A stretch of DNA of 64,000 nucleotides, taken from Marchantia polymorpha subsp. ruderalis. Taxonomy: Eukaryota > Streptophyta > Marchantiopsida > Marchantiales > Marchantiaceae. The notes below the pieces were generated by a model. That model did no database searches. It was not told the origin of the DNA and saw nothing but the letters and a program-made list of their open reading frames with translations. The position numbers and the translations under genes are program-made. Below are positions 35,773-47,183 of the stretch, piece by piece. How positions within the stretch are numbered: position 1 is the stretch's first letter; the number at the start of each line of letters is the position of its first letter. The DNA is taken from positions 4,794,001 through 4,858,000 of the forward strand of contig AP031357.1 of assembly GCA_037833965.1 (NCBI GenBank), in the 5' to 3' direction.

Positions 35773-38700
35773 TGTAATAACCCACCAAAGGCTAAAACTG
35801 CAGTATGGTGGTAAAAAGATCGAACCCACAGGGACAGAGGCAACACACAGAGTAAAAGTGTCACGTTTAACAGACTTTTGTAGAGTTTGAATTCTAGGCG
35901 ACTGTCACTCCCAGAAATACTGCAGTGCTCGACTCGGAGGCTCGACTCGGAGGAGGATCTCAACTCGGAGGATGCTCGAAGGATGCACGGTACAGCGTGG
36001 TCACTCAACACACACACACACACACCTGAAACTGGCAAAAAGCACAACTCGAAGGTCGGTCAGGACCTCCGCTTCGGATTTCAGGAGGAAAGTGTCTCAC
36101 AAGTTCACTCAGAGGTTCTGCAGGTAGTGCCTCCCACTCCGGCTTTTACTGCCCTTCCGCCAGGAACTAGCGGGGGTACCCGGACTGGACTTCCCACTTC
36201 GGAACGAAGCCTCTACATACGCCGTGGACGTCACCCTCGACTATCACACCAAACGCAGGGAGTGCAGACCCGACTGAGAACTTACTGAAACACGATCCAG
36301 TAACACACACACAACCTGAATTACAAACCAAGGTTTACACGAAGTAATGAAACTTCACATTGGCATTCAGGGGAAACTTCCCGTAGGAGTACAATCAGGA
36401 TATGTCACTCGTAGGAGTAAGGGGGAACTGTTCAAGTATCTAACTCGCAGCCGACTCTGAGCATCAGAAATCACCCGCAGGTGCAGATCCGCACTACTCA
36501 AGTCTCTAACTGGGTGCTAGCTCTGAACATTCAGCCGAAGGCCTTCAACTACAACATACGGTAACTTCGCTATGCTGCAGCTTCTCTACGTGGTGCCAGG
36601 ACCAAAATGCACAAACACGCCAAGAAAGTGAGTTCCTGATCTGCACTTCCGAAACTGGAAGAGTCCCAGGGCAAAACGCCTTGAACTACTTTATACTCTC
36701 AAAAGATCCTAACTAGCACTACACTATCCTATCTACTACTCGCAGTATCTGCGCGAAACCAAACTACTCTACTGCACTCAGCAGATCCGGTGCTGCGCCT
36801 CCTGCGCGCCGGACTGCTCCGCTTACTATCTCTACCTTGCCAGTCTTCCGACCGGCTGCGTAACCCCAGGCGTCGGAGCGCTGTGGTAACTTCCGACTGC
36901 AAGTGCGCCATAGTGTCGCGCGGACCCGACAAGAAGGTTTCTAATTTTCTTGCCACTCGCCGCCGACTCCGACTGTCACCTTCCGTCAATGCCGCCGCCC
37001 GAAGCTCGAACTCCCGGAGTGTAGTCCTCTCTTGAGCCGCCACCTCCCAATGGGCGTATCCTTTTAGACAACGAGTCACCTGTGCCGCCAACTCTCCTCG
37101 CGCCCTGCAGCTGCTCTCCACCTCGGCCAGCTGCGTTTCTAATCCCGCACGTTGTGCCCTCAAATCCGAGCACTCGGATTGCAAGTTGCACAACAACTCC
37201 TCATCCTCCTTGCGGGCTCTTTGACTTTCTTCTAAGGCGCGCGTCTGGCGCGCAAGCTCGGTTGCTAGGACTTGGTTCTGTCTCCGCTCCTCCTGCAATT
37301 CCGACTCGATCTTTGCCCGTATTAGTTCGGCATCCGCCTGACTTTTCGTCGCCGCATCCTCCTTCTGCTGCTGCAAGGCTTGGTATAGCTTCTGGGTGAC
37401 CGCCAGGTGTTGTCGGAGGGCGGTGTTCCTATCCACATATACTTGGCACCTAGAGGCCCATCTTGCCACCTTGCTCCTCGTCCTTCGCCTGATAGTCTCC
37501 ACATAAGACTGCGGTTTTAAGGCACTTGCGTATTTGGATGTCTTGCGATCCAGATATCGCAGGAGTGGAACTATCTGTTCGCACAGCACCCCTGTTGGCG
37601 TTTTCTACACCGAATCCGCTTCTTGCTCTTCCGAGCTCGTATCATCCTCAGTCTCGAGGATTTCCGTCGCCACCGAATCCCTTGGCGACTCCCTGGAACT
37701 GTGGCGCGCAGCAGCTTCCGCTGCGACTGCTGCTCCACTGCCTGCTAAAATATCCAGGGCAGTGGGAGATCCCACTGCTTGAGCCCCTGTTCCGGCTCGA
37801 TCTTCGGTTTGTGAAGGGGTCGACGCCGCAGTGACTTTTGTCACTCTTGCACCGCCCGCTTCTGCTGCCTGTCCTTCCGGCGCAATCTGCACGGAAGGTG
37901 TCCTTGCTGAAGGTGCGTCCGCCGAAGGCGTCCGCACACTGGTCGTTGGCCCCATCCGTCTCGCAGTCGGCGAATCCGGCTGACTCTCTGTTGTCCGACT
38001 CGCAGTCGGCCGACCAGCAGTTGTCCGACTGGGAGTCGGATACACCTTGCGCGTCTTGACTCCACTTGGCCTGCTTGCTGGTGGCGTTCTTCCGGAAGTG
38101 CCTTCCGCCGAAGACGACCCTCTGAGGATTGTTGGCTCGTCAGCCAAACTCTCTTCTGCTTCCGGCCTGCTGTCCGCTTCAACGCGCCGTTCAGTTGGCC
38201 TTCCTTCCGCTTGTCGACCTTCAGTCATCCGACTCGCAGTCGGCCGACTGTCAGTCCGTCCATCTCCTCCCGAAGACCGTGGTGCCTTCTGAGTAGAGGT
38301 ATCTGCCGTCTTCCCTAGGATCTGCGCTATTATCTCTTCCTGTGTGGGATTCCGCCGGGTTGGAGTTCGCCCGGTCTCCTCAGTATCAGTTGGCATTTTG
38401 CGTGCCCTCTGTTTTGGTCGACTGTGAGGCTCGGGGGTGGGCCGACCACGAGTCGGCGCAGCTGGCACTTCCGGCTGCCTGTCCTCAGGTCTCTCATCCC
38501 ACTTCCGCTTTCGCGGAATGCGCTCACTTCGACGTTCTTCTGCTGCTCTTGCCGGAGCCGGAGCCAGAGGCGTACTGGCAGGTTCCTCGTCCGGATCCGT
38601 GTCTACTTCGGCCTCCCTCGAATATCTACCTGGATAAGTCCGGGTCAGCTGCGGAAACCGTGTTTTCTCAGCATTTGTCAAACATCCCATCGCCCGGTAA

Positions 38701-40610
38701 AACACGATTAAGTAAGGCGATAGATGATTGAGGGTTCCTCCCTTCTCTTCTTGCGCATGTTGGCGCGTCACCTTCCATAGGAGCCGTGCCCAATGCACCG
38801 GAGCTCCTGACAACACTAGCTCCACGAACTCTACCTGCCAACCATGCATGTAAGCGGTCTTGGTCGGCTGCAATATCTGCAGCAATGCCGTCGCGACATT
38901 TCTCCGCAATCGATCCTTGTAATCCCGTGTCCGGAAACCGTTCTTGGGATGTCTGGGAACTTTGAAGAGCTCATTGTAAGAGACTTCTTCCTCCTGGGAC
39001 ACCTTCACGCTGTCGGCCTCGAAGAGGAGATCCCCTTCCTCGCCGGCACACCTGCCCAACACCTGCGCCCAATTGCAAATGTCCCATCTCTCTGGGTGCG
39101 GGCAAAATCCGCGAGAAGGCTTGTGTCTCTCCTGCAGATACTCGCGCACCATCTCCGGACATGTCCAATTCCACCCCCATAGGAGGAAATCGAGCTTCAG
39201 CCTCAACAGCACATCTTGAAATGCGCGTAGACCGATCTGCGGCACCCTGAGTGGAGACACTCGCAGCTGGGGAACCTTCGACATTGCGTTGCCTGCACAC
39301 ACACAAACGTTCTCCCTTTCGCTCGCTCTCTCACAATCGCCACTGCGCGTCGGTCACTCAAGCACTGACTGCTCACCCTCTCTGCGCTCGTCCAAGATCG
39401 CTACTCACAATTCTTTCAAGGTCCGCCAAGATCCTTGCGCAACTCGTCTCCGCACTCTCTACTCTCACTGCAGGTCGCTCCGCCCTTGCGCGTAATCTTG
39501 GAAACTGGAAATCGCAAAGTCAAGAATGAGAGAATGAGACTAGAGCGCAGTCTTTTCTTCTCCGATTCCAAGAACGTCCAACGTTCTTACTGGTTCCAGC
39601 GTACGCAGCCGGCTATACGGCTTAACGGTTCGCCCCTTGCATGCGCGAATTCACGTCTCCGCACTGCGCGCATTCGCATGCTTAAACGTTGAATTCTCCC
39701 GCCGCCGCCTCCTTCCGGACTCGAGTCCGCTGCAGGGTATACGTCGGCCCTAGCGTGTCGCCGCTGGTGCGTTCATTATCCGTCGGCGCCTTGCTGGAGG
39801 CGCACATCCAGCCGGAGCGAATTACGCCGGCGCGCAGTCGTACCGCCTATTTTGTCCTTTATGCCTCGTCCATTGCTGCCGGCGCATATCTGTCGGCGCA
39901 ACTCATGCCAGCGCATCCGGCCGTCAGCGCCACGTCGGAGGCGTACATCCGACCGGCGCTTTCCTTCCATGAACAGCCGCCAAAGGCGCTTCCGACTCTG
40001 AGTTGGTTTCCTCCTATGAGCGCGTGATTCCGCCGAAGGCGCATCGCCGAGGGCGTACGGGAATCCTTTCCGGCTGTGAACCCTAGCGCGAACGGCGCAT
40101 GTCCGGCTACGAGTTTTCCGACGCTCATAACTTGTCCATTCCTGATCCATCTCCGACGCTCTTGGGCTCGTTAGAACAAGCGTCCCGAGCTCTTTCTAAT
40201 GCAACTTCAACCAACTGGATCTACCGTGTATCCCGATTGTTATGAAGGCTTCCCCTTTCCGCGCTAGCGGCGCTTCGCCGAAGGCGCACTCATGGTCGGA
40301 CGCCTTAGAGGTCCGGGCCCTTCTCCTGACGTCTTTAGCAAAACCTCCTCCTGAGGTGTCTGCACCGGAAGCGTAGCTTCCTTATACGCTGGAGGTGCGT
40401 GAGTAGAGACACCTCAAAAAGGAGCTTTTGCCGAAGGCGTCGAAGACGTTGGCGTTGGTACATCCGACTACGTGATTCTTTGTGCCCTCGTGACGCTCTC
40501 ATTAATCCACTCTATTTAGCGTACCCTTCTCTAGCTACAAACACTGCTTTGGTACTAGTTTTCTAAAATTGTTTAAATTCTGCAAAAAAACAAAAAAGTG
40601 TGTTACCACA
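35773..40610 (-). mobile_element. Giant solo LTR 3 inside the outer 5' LTR (4838 bp)
   Basis: Minus orientation, same termini as the host LTR (TGTGGTAACACAC ... GGTTATTACA), flanked by CCAAG. It is a member of the same family inserted into its relative, in opposite orientation, making a long-range inverted repeat with the surrounding LTR. CTTTATA at 36689-36695 is its TATA box. No internal region remains. Confidence 0.95.
36729..39302 (-). pseudogene. U3 accessory ORF in solo LTR 3, one TAG and an N-terminal frameshift
   Basis: Open from 39302 (MCAGNAMSKVPQL) to 37605, where TAG replaces CAG after EADSV, then from 37589 to 36729 in the same frame. A two-base CA expansion near 39296-39304 shifts the part upstream of MCAGNAMSK out of frame. 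The core domain, low-complexity middle and coiled coil are as in the other copies. The TAG is at the same codon as the second TAG of solo LTR 1, which suggests a shared ancestor or a repeated C-to-T change. Confidence 0.75.
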
Positions 40611-41297
40611 CCAAGCCTTGCAGCAGCAGAGGGAGGATGCGGCGACGAAAAGTCAGGCGGATGCCGAGCTAATGCGGGCAAAGATCGAGTCGGAATTGCA
40701 GGCAGAGCGGAGACAAAACCAAGTCCTAGCAGCCGAACTTGCGCGCCAGACGCGCGCCTTAGAAGAAAGTCAAAGAGCCCGCAAGGAGGATGAGGAGTTG
40801 TTGCGCAACTTGCAATCCGAGTGCTCGGATTTGAGGGCACAACGTGCGGAAGCAGAAATGCAGCTGGCAGAAGTGGAGAGCAGCTGCAGGGCGCGAGGAG
40901 AGTTGGCGACACAGGTGACTCGTTGTCTAAAAGGATACGCCCATTGGGAGGTGGCAGCTCAAGAGAGGATCACACTCAGGGAGTTCGAGCTTCGGGCGGC
41001 GGCATTGACGGAGGGTGACAGTCGGAGTCGGCGGCGAGTGGCGAGGAAATTAGAAACCTTCTTGTCGGGTGCGCGCGACACTATGGCGCACTTACAGTCG
41101 GAAGTCACCACAGCGCTCCGACGCCTGGGGTTGCGCAGCCGGTCGGAAGACTGGCAAGGTAGAGACAGCGAGCGGAGCAGTCCGGCGCGCAGGAGGCGCA
41201 GCACCGGATCAGCCGAGTGCAGTAGAATAGTTTGGTTTCGCACAGATGCTGCGAGTAGTAGATAGGATAGCGTAGTGCTAGTTAGGATCTTTGAGGG

Positions 41298-41304
41298 TAT
41301 AAAG
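41298..41304 (+). promoter_or_regulatory. TATA box of the outer 5' LTR
   Basis: TATAAAG, 33 bases after the U3-frame stop, followed by the hairpin CAAGGC-GTTTA-GCCTTG. This is the likely promoter for genomic RNA of the outer element. Confidence 0.65.
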
Positions 41305-42235
41305 TAGATCAAGGCGTTTAGCCTTGGGTCTCTTCCAGTTTCGGAAGTGCAGATCAGGAACTCACTTTCTTTGCGTGTTTGTGCATTTTGGTCCTGGCAC
41401 CACGTAGAGAAGCTGCAGCATAGCGAAGTTACCGTATGTTGTAGTTGAAGGCCTTCAGCTGAATGTTCAGAGCTAGCACCCGGTTAGAGACTTGAGTAGT
41501 GCGGATCTGCACCTGCGGGTGATTTCTGATGCTGAGAGCCGGCTGCGAGTTAGATACTTGAACAGTTCCCCCTTACTCCTTCGAGTGACATATCCTGATT
41601 GTACTCCTACGGGAAGTTTCCCCTGAATGCCAATGTGAAGTTTTATTACTTCGTGTAAGCCTTGGTTTGCAATTCAGGTTGTGTGTGTGTTACTGGATCG
41701 TGTCTCAGTTAAGTTCTCAGTCGGGTCTGCACTCCCTGCGTTGGTGTGAGAGTCGAGGGTGACGTCCACGGCGTATGAAGAGGCTTCGTTCCGAAGTGGG
41801 AAGTCCAGTCCGGGTACCCTACGCTAGTTCCTGGCGGAAGGGCAGTAAAAGCCGGAGTGGGAGGCACTACCTGCAGAGCCTCTGAGTGAACTTTTGAGAC
41901 ACTTTCCTCCTGAAATCCGAAGCGGAGGTCCTGACCGACCTCCGAGTTGTGCTTTTGCCAGTTTCAGGTGTGTGTGTTGAGTGACCACGCTGTACCGTGC
42001 ATCCTCCGAGCATCCTCCAAGTCAAGATCCTCCTCCGAGTCGAGCCTCCGAGTCGAGCACTGCAGTATTTCTGGGAGTGACAGTCGCCTAGAATTCAAAC
42101 TCTACAAAAGTCTGTTAAAACGTGACATTTTTACTCTGTGTGTTGCCTCTGTCCCTGTGGGTTCGATCTTTTTACCACCATACTGCAGTTTTAGCCTTTG
42201 GTGGGTTATTACATAAGGAGCCGACAACTTCTTTT

Positions 42236-42253
42236 TGGCGCCGCTGCCGGGGA
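42236..42253 (+). other. Primer-binding site of the outer Ty3 element
   Basis: TGGCGCCGCTGCCGGGGA, 22 bases after the LTR end. From memory it differs at one position from the tRNA-Asp site used by plant Athila/Tat elements. Confidence 0.85.
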
Positions 42254-42460
42254 CAGTGCGTCAACACCAGAATACTTGAGCAGCAATGCTCGGTGAATGT
42301 CGACGAGCGATAGTGTGGGAAACCTGAGTGCGAGAGCCACACGGAAGCTCCGTCGAGATTCAGAAAAAGCCGTGGAAACAAAACGGCGAACTAAAAAGAA
42401 GACTCCCGGTGAGGACTCTGCAGAAAGATCGCCATCACCGACTTCTGGAAGACAAAGTCG

Positions 42461-42465
42461 TTCCA
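42461..42465. repeat. Target-site duplication TTCCA (left)
   Basis: Perfect match to 51849-51853. Removing the insert plus one copy restores the outer gag frame. Confidence 0.95.
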
Positions 42466-42783
42466 TGTGGTACCCCACTTTTGGCAATTTTGAGGAAATT
42501 AAAACATTTTTGGAAAACTGTACCCTGGCAGCATTGTAAATAGCCTTCGGTACATCAAAACAGAGTGAATCCGGAAGATCGCGGGGATTCTCGAGGGATC
42601 TTGTAGAATCTGGGATTTGGGGTGCCGCAGTAAGGACAGGCACCACCCTCCCTGCGAGCTCCGCAGTTAGGATCTCTACAGCGCAAGGCGCAAAATCCGC
42701 CTTCGGAGGTTGCGTCCGCGGCTGTAGGGAAACCCCCCGTAATTAGGTAAGCCCTCGGGCGCCTTGACCAAGTTAGGGTCCCG

Positions 42784-43245
42784 TTGGAAAGATCTCGACG
42801 CGCTGATTCTAACGAGCCCAAGAACGCTTGGAACGGACGAGGACTTAGGGAGTTATCGCTACTGGAAGAAAAGCAGGCGGATCGCACGAAGGTGGAGACG
42901 GCGAGGCGAGTCGCCCACTGTCTCAAGGGCTACGCCCACTGGGAAGTGAAGGCGCAGGAGAAACTCACACTGCGTGAGTTTGAATTGCGCGCAGCCGGGT
43001 TGTTGTCAGGCGACAGTAGGAGTCGGCGGAAGGTAGCGAAGAAGCTCGAGGCCTTTCTGTCGAAGGCACAGGATACCATGTCCGCCCTCGAGGGGGAGGT
43101 GTCCGCGGCGTTGCAGCGGTTGGGACTGCGCAGTCGAGCGGAAGAGTGGCAGGGTAGGGAGTTAGTGCGCGGCAGTCGGCCGCGCAGGAGACGTAGTACA
43201 GGTTCCGCGGAGTGTAGTGTAGCGTGGTTCCGTGCAGGCGTGTAG
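42784..43245 (+). pseudogene. Remnant of the U3 accessory ORF (C-terminal 125 residues) in the inner 5' LTR
   Basis: From about 42871 (ADRTKVETARRV) the frame matches the C-terminal part of the U3 protein: RRVAHCLKGYAHWEV, LTLREFELRAAG, DSRSRRKVAKKLEAFLSKAQDTM, LQRLGLRSRAEEWQGREL, basic tail, ending AWFRAGV. The first 29 codons come from another part of the LTR. The core domain, middle part and most of the coiled coil are deleted. The closest relative is 14713-15558. Confidence 0.7.
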
Positions 43246-43281
43246 CGTAGTGCAGTGTAGTGTTAGGTAGGACTTAGAAGG

Positions 43282-43290
43282 TATAAAATA
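43282..43290 (+). promoter_or_regulatory. TATA box of the inner 5' LTR
   Basis: TATAAAATA, 37 bases after the remnant U3 frame. It should drive genomic RNA of the inner element. Confidence 0.65.
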
Positions 43291-44280
43291 GTTCCAGGCG
43301 TTTTGCCTCGGGTTCTTTCCCATCAGAAGTGCAGATCAGGAACCCATTTCCTTTGCGTGTTTGTGTCCTTGAGTTCTGTCACCACGCACGAGGAGTTACA
43401 ACTTAGCGTTCCGCATGTTGTAGCTGAAGGCCTTCGGCCGAATGTTCAGAGCTAGTACATTGGTTAGAGACTTGAGTAGTTCGGAACTGCACCTGCGGGT
43501 GACTGCCGATGCTCAGAGCCAGTGACTAGTTAGATACTTGAACAGTTTCGCCCCTACACCTTCGAGTGTTTCTTTCTGATTGTACTCCTTGGGATTTTTC
43601 CCCTGAATGCCAAAGTGAAGTTTTGTTACTTCGTGTAAGCCTTGGTTGTAAATTCAGGTTACGCTGCAGCAGGTGCCTTCAGGGTAACCCCTGTAGTATT
43701 TCTGGGAATGACAAGTGCCTGAGAATTCAAACTCTTCAATAGACTGTTGTTGTGTTACTGGAATGTTTCACAATGAGTCCTTCAGTGCGGACCTGTGTTC
43801 TCTGCGCGTTTTGTGAGTTGAGAGTGTTGTTCACCGCGTATGAGTGACTTCGATCCGAAGTAGGCAGTCCAAACCGGGTTTCCTACACTAGCAGCAAGCT
43901 AGTGGAAGTGTTGTAAAAGCCGGAGTTGGAAGTCACTGCCCGCAGCTTTGCCGAGTGTACTCTTGAGAGACTTTCCCCCTGAAATCTTGAAGTAGAGGTC
44001 CTAACGGATCTCTGGGTTGTGTTTCTGTAGTTTCAGGTGTGTGTGTGTTTGTGTGTGTGTTACGCTGCACTGTGCGACCTCCGAGTGCGCTCCGAGTGGA
44101 CACTTGCAGTATTTCTGGGAGTGACAGTCGCCTGAGAATTCAAACTCCTCAATAGTCTGTTAAAACGTGACACTTTGTACCCTGTGTGTTCCTCTGTCCC
44201 TGTGGGTTCGACCTTTCTACCACTATATTGCAGTTTTAGCCTTTAGTGGGTTATTACATAAGAAGCCGACAACTTCTTTT

Positions 44281-44298
44281 TGGCGCCGCTGCCGGGGA
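44281..44298 (+). other. Primer-binding site of the inner Ty3 element
   Basis: TGGCGCCGCTGCCGGGGA, identical to the outer site and also 22 bases from the LTR end. Confidence 0.88.
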
Positions 44299-44344
44299 CA
44301 GTTGCGTCAACACCGGGGTTTTTACGAGCAGCCATGCTCGGTGA

Positions 44345-47177
44345 ATGTCGACTGGGGCTGGCGGGAGCAACCTAAGTGCTAGAGCTGTCCGCAAGTTCCG
44401 ACGAGATTCAGAGAAGGCCGTGGAAGAGACACGGCGTCAAAACAAGAAAACACCAAAAAGAGTACCTAAGCCTAGTTCGGCCGACATCCTTGGGAAACCT
44501 ACCCCCGACGACTCGGAACCAAACTTGGTGCTTACAGTTCTACTAGATATTCCTTGCACGGACCCGCCTAGTGCAGTAGGACCGACCGCCTGAGAACCGT
44601 CGACAGACACATCGATGGCGGACGGACAAGCCAATGTGCGGCTACCTCAGCCGATTACTAAACATTCCTACCCGAAGTACAAAGGGAGTGGGGATGACGA
44701 CGATGCAGATTCATACATCAAGTTATTCGAGTCGGTGTCTATTGCCAATCGCGAGATCGCAGACGACGACCGACTAAGGATCTTTCCAAGCCTTCTGCGG
44801 AAGAAAGCGAGGAGTTGGTATAATCACGAGAGCATCGATCCGACTGGGTTGACAACATGGGCCCAGCTGAAGGAGAAGTTCCTTCGCCGCTTCCGCGAGC
44901 TCGGCTACGACAGCCGGGTTTTGACGAAGTTACGTAATTTGCAGCGAGAGAAGAAGGAGAGTCTGCGTGACTACACTGAGAGATTTCTGGACCTCCTCGA
45001 CAGAATACCGAAAACAGGACCAGGGTCCCCTTTCTCGGTACAACAAGCTGTGGATTGGTACGTGACCGGTTTAACTCGGGAGATGGAGACTTTTTGCCGA
45101 CGCAGCAAGTGCGACACTATTGAGGATGTGATTGCATCGGCAGAAGCCTTCGAAACTTCCACTCTCAACCGAAGAGGGAGAGAGAGACGGGAGTCGAAGG
45201 AGCGCAAACCGAAAGGAGGGCGAAGACGGCGTAGAGGTACAACTCCGTCATCGGAGGAATCGTCTTCGGACGAGAACCGTTCTTCATCCGAAGAAGAGGA
45301 AACCTCATCGTCGGAGGAGGAGAAGAAGAGGAAGAAGCATGGGTCAGCGAAGAAAAAGGGCATCCGACGAGTGACTACGGACAGAGCGCCGGGAGATATA
45401 GCTTCGAAGATGGAGACCCTTGTGAAGGACTTCGCCGATCTCAAGGTTCAAGTGGTAGGCGGGCATGATCGCAGAAAATCACCCGGGAGAGTGCGAGCGA
45501 ACTTATGGTGTACTACGTGCGGGGCGGTGGGACATGCAAACACCGAGTGCCTTACCACCCGGCCGTCATATCCAGTCAACGCAGTAGAGTGGGCGCAACC
45601 GTACTATGGAGAGCACCCTCAGTACTATGGAGAGGCTAGCGAGGAGACAGCCTACGCCGTCCAGTCGGTGCCTACCCCTCCTGCAGTTTCAGCAATGCAA
45701 GTCCCACGATATATTCCGGTGGATCGGGCCACTACGGTACCTGTGAGGCGGAGAGCACCCCCAGGGACGTTTGACCCACCGCCACCGCGAGCTTGTTATA
45801 ATTGCGGGGAAGTTGGGCACTTCTCACCGCAGTGTCCCCATCCAAAAAAGGCGAAACGATTATGCTCCGACATGTAGTAATTGCAAGAAGGTCGGGCACA
45901 CTGCGCCAGAGTGTGATCAGCCACCAGTCCCTCGGCCAGTGGTACGATTTGTGAACACTCCTGCCAAGGAGGACGTGCAAGTTAACCAGGTCGAAGTAGG
46001 TTCAGACGGGGATGGCGAAGACGAAGAATGGCCGGCTGAAGAGGTTATGTGCGCACGGGTCGAAACTCGTAGCTCCAAGAAATCCAAGGAGCAAGAGCGT
46101 GAAACTCGCAAGCACGAACGGAGAACCGCCGACCGGACGGGAAAAGGAAAGGAGAAGACATCCAGCAAGTCCGACTCGCGACCTGCTCGGAAGTCTTCGG
46201 CTACGCGGGAGGCACCAGCAGTGCGCCCCCAGACAGCAGTCGAGGACGAGCCAGTGCGCCTACTGAAACGGGACTATGCTCCGGATATCCGTAACGAGGT
46301 AGCCAACCTGTTGAAGGAAGCGATCCGCACGCAAAAGGACCCACCGCGGCCAGACTTGACATCCTCCCTTGGGGCGAAGTTGGCAGCCACCGTGGAACCT
46401 CGCAGAGCGTCGCCGACCCCGGCGACCCAACGCGCCCACTATGATTTGGTTGAAGATCTCGGGAGTCGAAAAGTGAACATCACGTTCAAGCAGCTCTTGG
46501 AAGACAATAAGACGTATCGGAGAATGTTGATGCTTTTGCTACGGCATCCGCGGAAGCCGCGCGCATCCACATCCTCTCAAGTATATCAAGTGGAGAGCGA
46601 AGACCAAGGACCACCCGAGATCGATGTGGAGATAGCAGGATGTTGTGTACGCAGAGTGCCAATCGACTCTGGATCAGGAGTCAACATAATGACGGAGGAT
46701 ACAGCGAGAGCCTTGGGGTTCAGTCAATACGAACCCTCGAAGCGTGTGTTGAGATTAGCGGATCAGACGCGGAGAATGCCTGCAGGTATGCTGTGCAATG
46801 TCAAGACAACCATCGGGGGTGCGGACTTTCGGTTGACGTATATCATCCTTCAGCCGATGATGAAGCAGGGCTATGACGTTCTGCTTGGGCGACCATGGCT
46901 ATATGGTGCACAAGTCAGATGTGACTGGCGAAGACATCGCCTTAAGTTTCCTCATCCTTCGGAACCGACCAAAACCATTACGGTGCCCTGGAATAGGGTC
47001 AGGCACGAAGGAGAGACCCCATCGACAAGTGCAGGTTACACATCGGGCGAGGACAGTGAGTCGACCGCGCGATCGGATTCCAGTGGTACCGAATCCGATT
47101 ACTTCGTGGGATTCGTTGCCTGCTGTTCGGTGGAAGAAGAAGAAGAGACGGAAGCTATTCAGCCAGAAGACGAATAG
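44345..47177 (+). pseudogene. gag-protease of the inner Ty3 element (TGA and one-base shift)
   Basis: The ATG at 44345 corresponds to the outer gag start. The frame meets TGA at 44591-44593 and continues in the same frame from ATG 44615 (MADGQANVRLPQ), which could be a usable start. Retrotrans_gag lies near 44870-45015 (LKEKFLRRFRELGYDSRVL, LRDYTERFLDLLDRIP). Knuckles are CTTCGAVGHANTEC, CYNCGEVGHFSPQC and CSNCKKVGHTAPEC. Between knuckles 2 and 3, an A6 run at 45844-45849 has one base more than the outer copy's frame allows. The first frame ends at 45877, and protease (DSGSG near 46664-46678, LLGRPWLY) is in the other frame to TAG 47175-47177. Confidence 0.85.
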
Positions 47178-47183
47178 CAATTA
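47175..47183 (+). promoter_or_regulatory. Predicted stop-codon readthrough site, inner element
   Basis: TAG CAA TTA, with protease upstream and RT downstream in the same frame. This is the UAG CAR YYA context of tobamovirus replicase readthrough. The outer copy has TAG CAA CTA at the same place. Confidence 0.75.

Larger units (their letters stand above)
33588..41265 (+). pseudogene. U3 accessory ORF in the 5' LTR (split by solo LTR 3, one TAA)
   Basis: The two parts 33588-35772 and 40616-41265 join in phase to 945 codons, the same length as in the 3' LTR. One TAA (34170-34172) replaces a Glu codon in the run after VSQE. The region downstream of 34251 has the full middle and C-terminal parts (TALDILAGS, VLCEQI, LRYLDRKTSKYA; then the coiled coil and CLKGYAHWEV). 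It lies upstream of the LTR TATA box, so the copy in the 5' LTR would not be in genomic RNA. Confidence 0.75.
32515..42213 (+). repeat. 5' LTR of the outer Ty3 element (4856 bp without insert)
   Basis: Starts TGTGGTAACACAC and ends GGTTATTACA. Positions 35773-40615 are the inserted solo LTR 3 plus one target copy. It aligns closely with the 3' LTR (4857 bp) but differs at scattered sites, so the element is not brand new. TATAAAG at 41298-41304 marks the U3/R region; U5 holds a short GT repeat near 41966. Confidence 0.92.
42466..44258 (+). repeat. 5' LTR of the inner Ty3 element
   Basis: TGTGGTACCCCAC ... GGTTATTACA. Much shorter than the giant LTRs because most of the U3 frame is missing. 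TATAAAATA at 43282-43290. A GTGTGT repeat with a central TTT lies near 44037-44060. Equal to the 3' LTR in length and, by eye, in sequence. Confidence 0.95.

Noticed and set aside
42209..42646. 145-codon minus-strand frame at the inner LTR start (also 49907-50236)
   Set aside because: It spans the insertion junction, so it cannot predate the insertion; antisense to gag leader and LTR.
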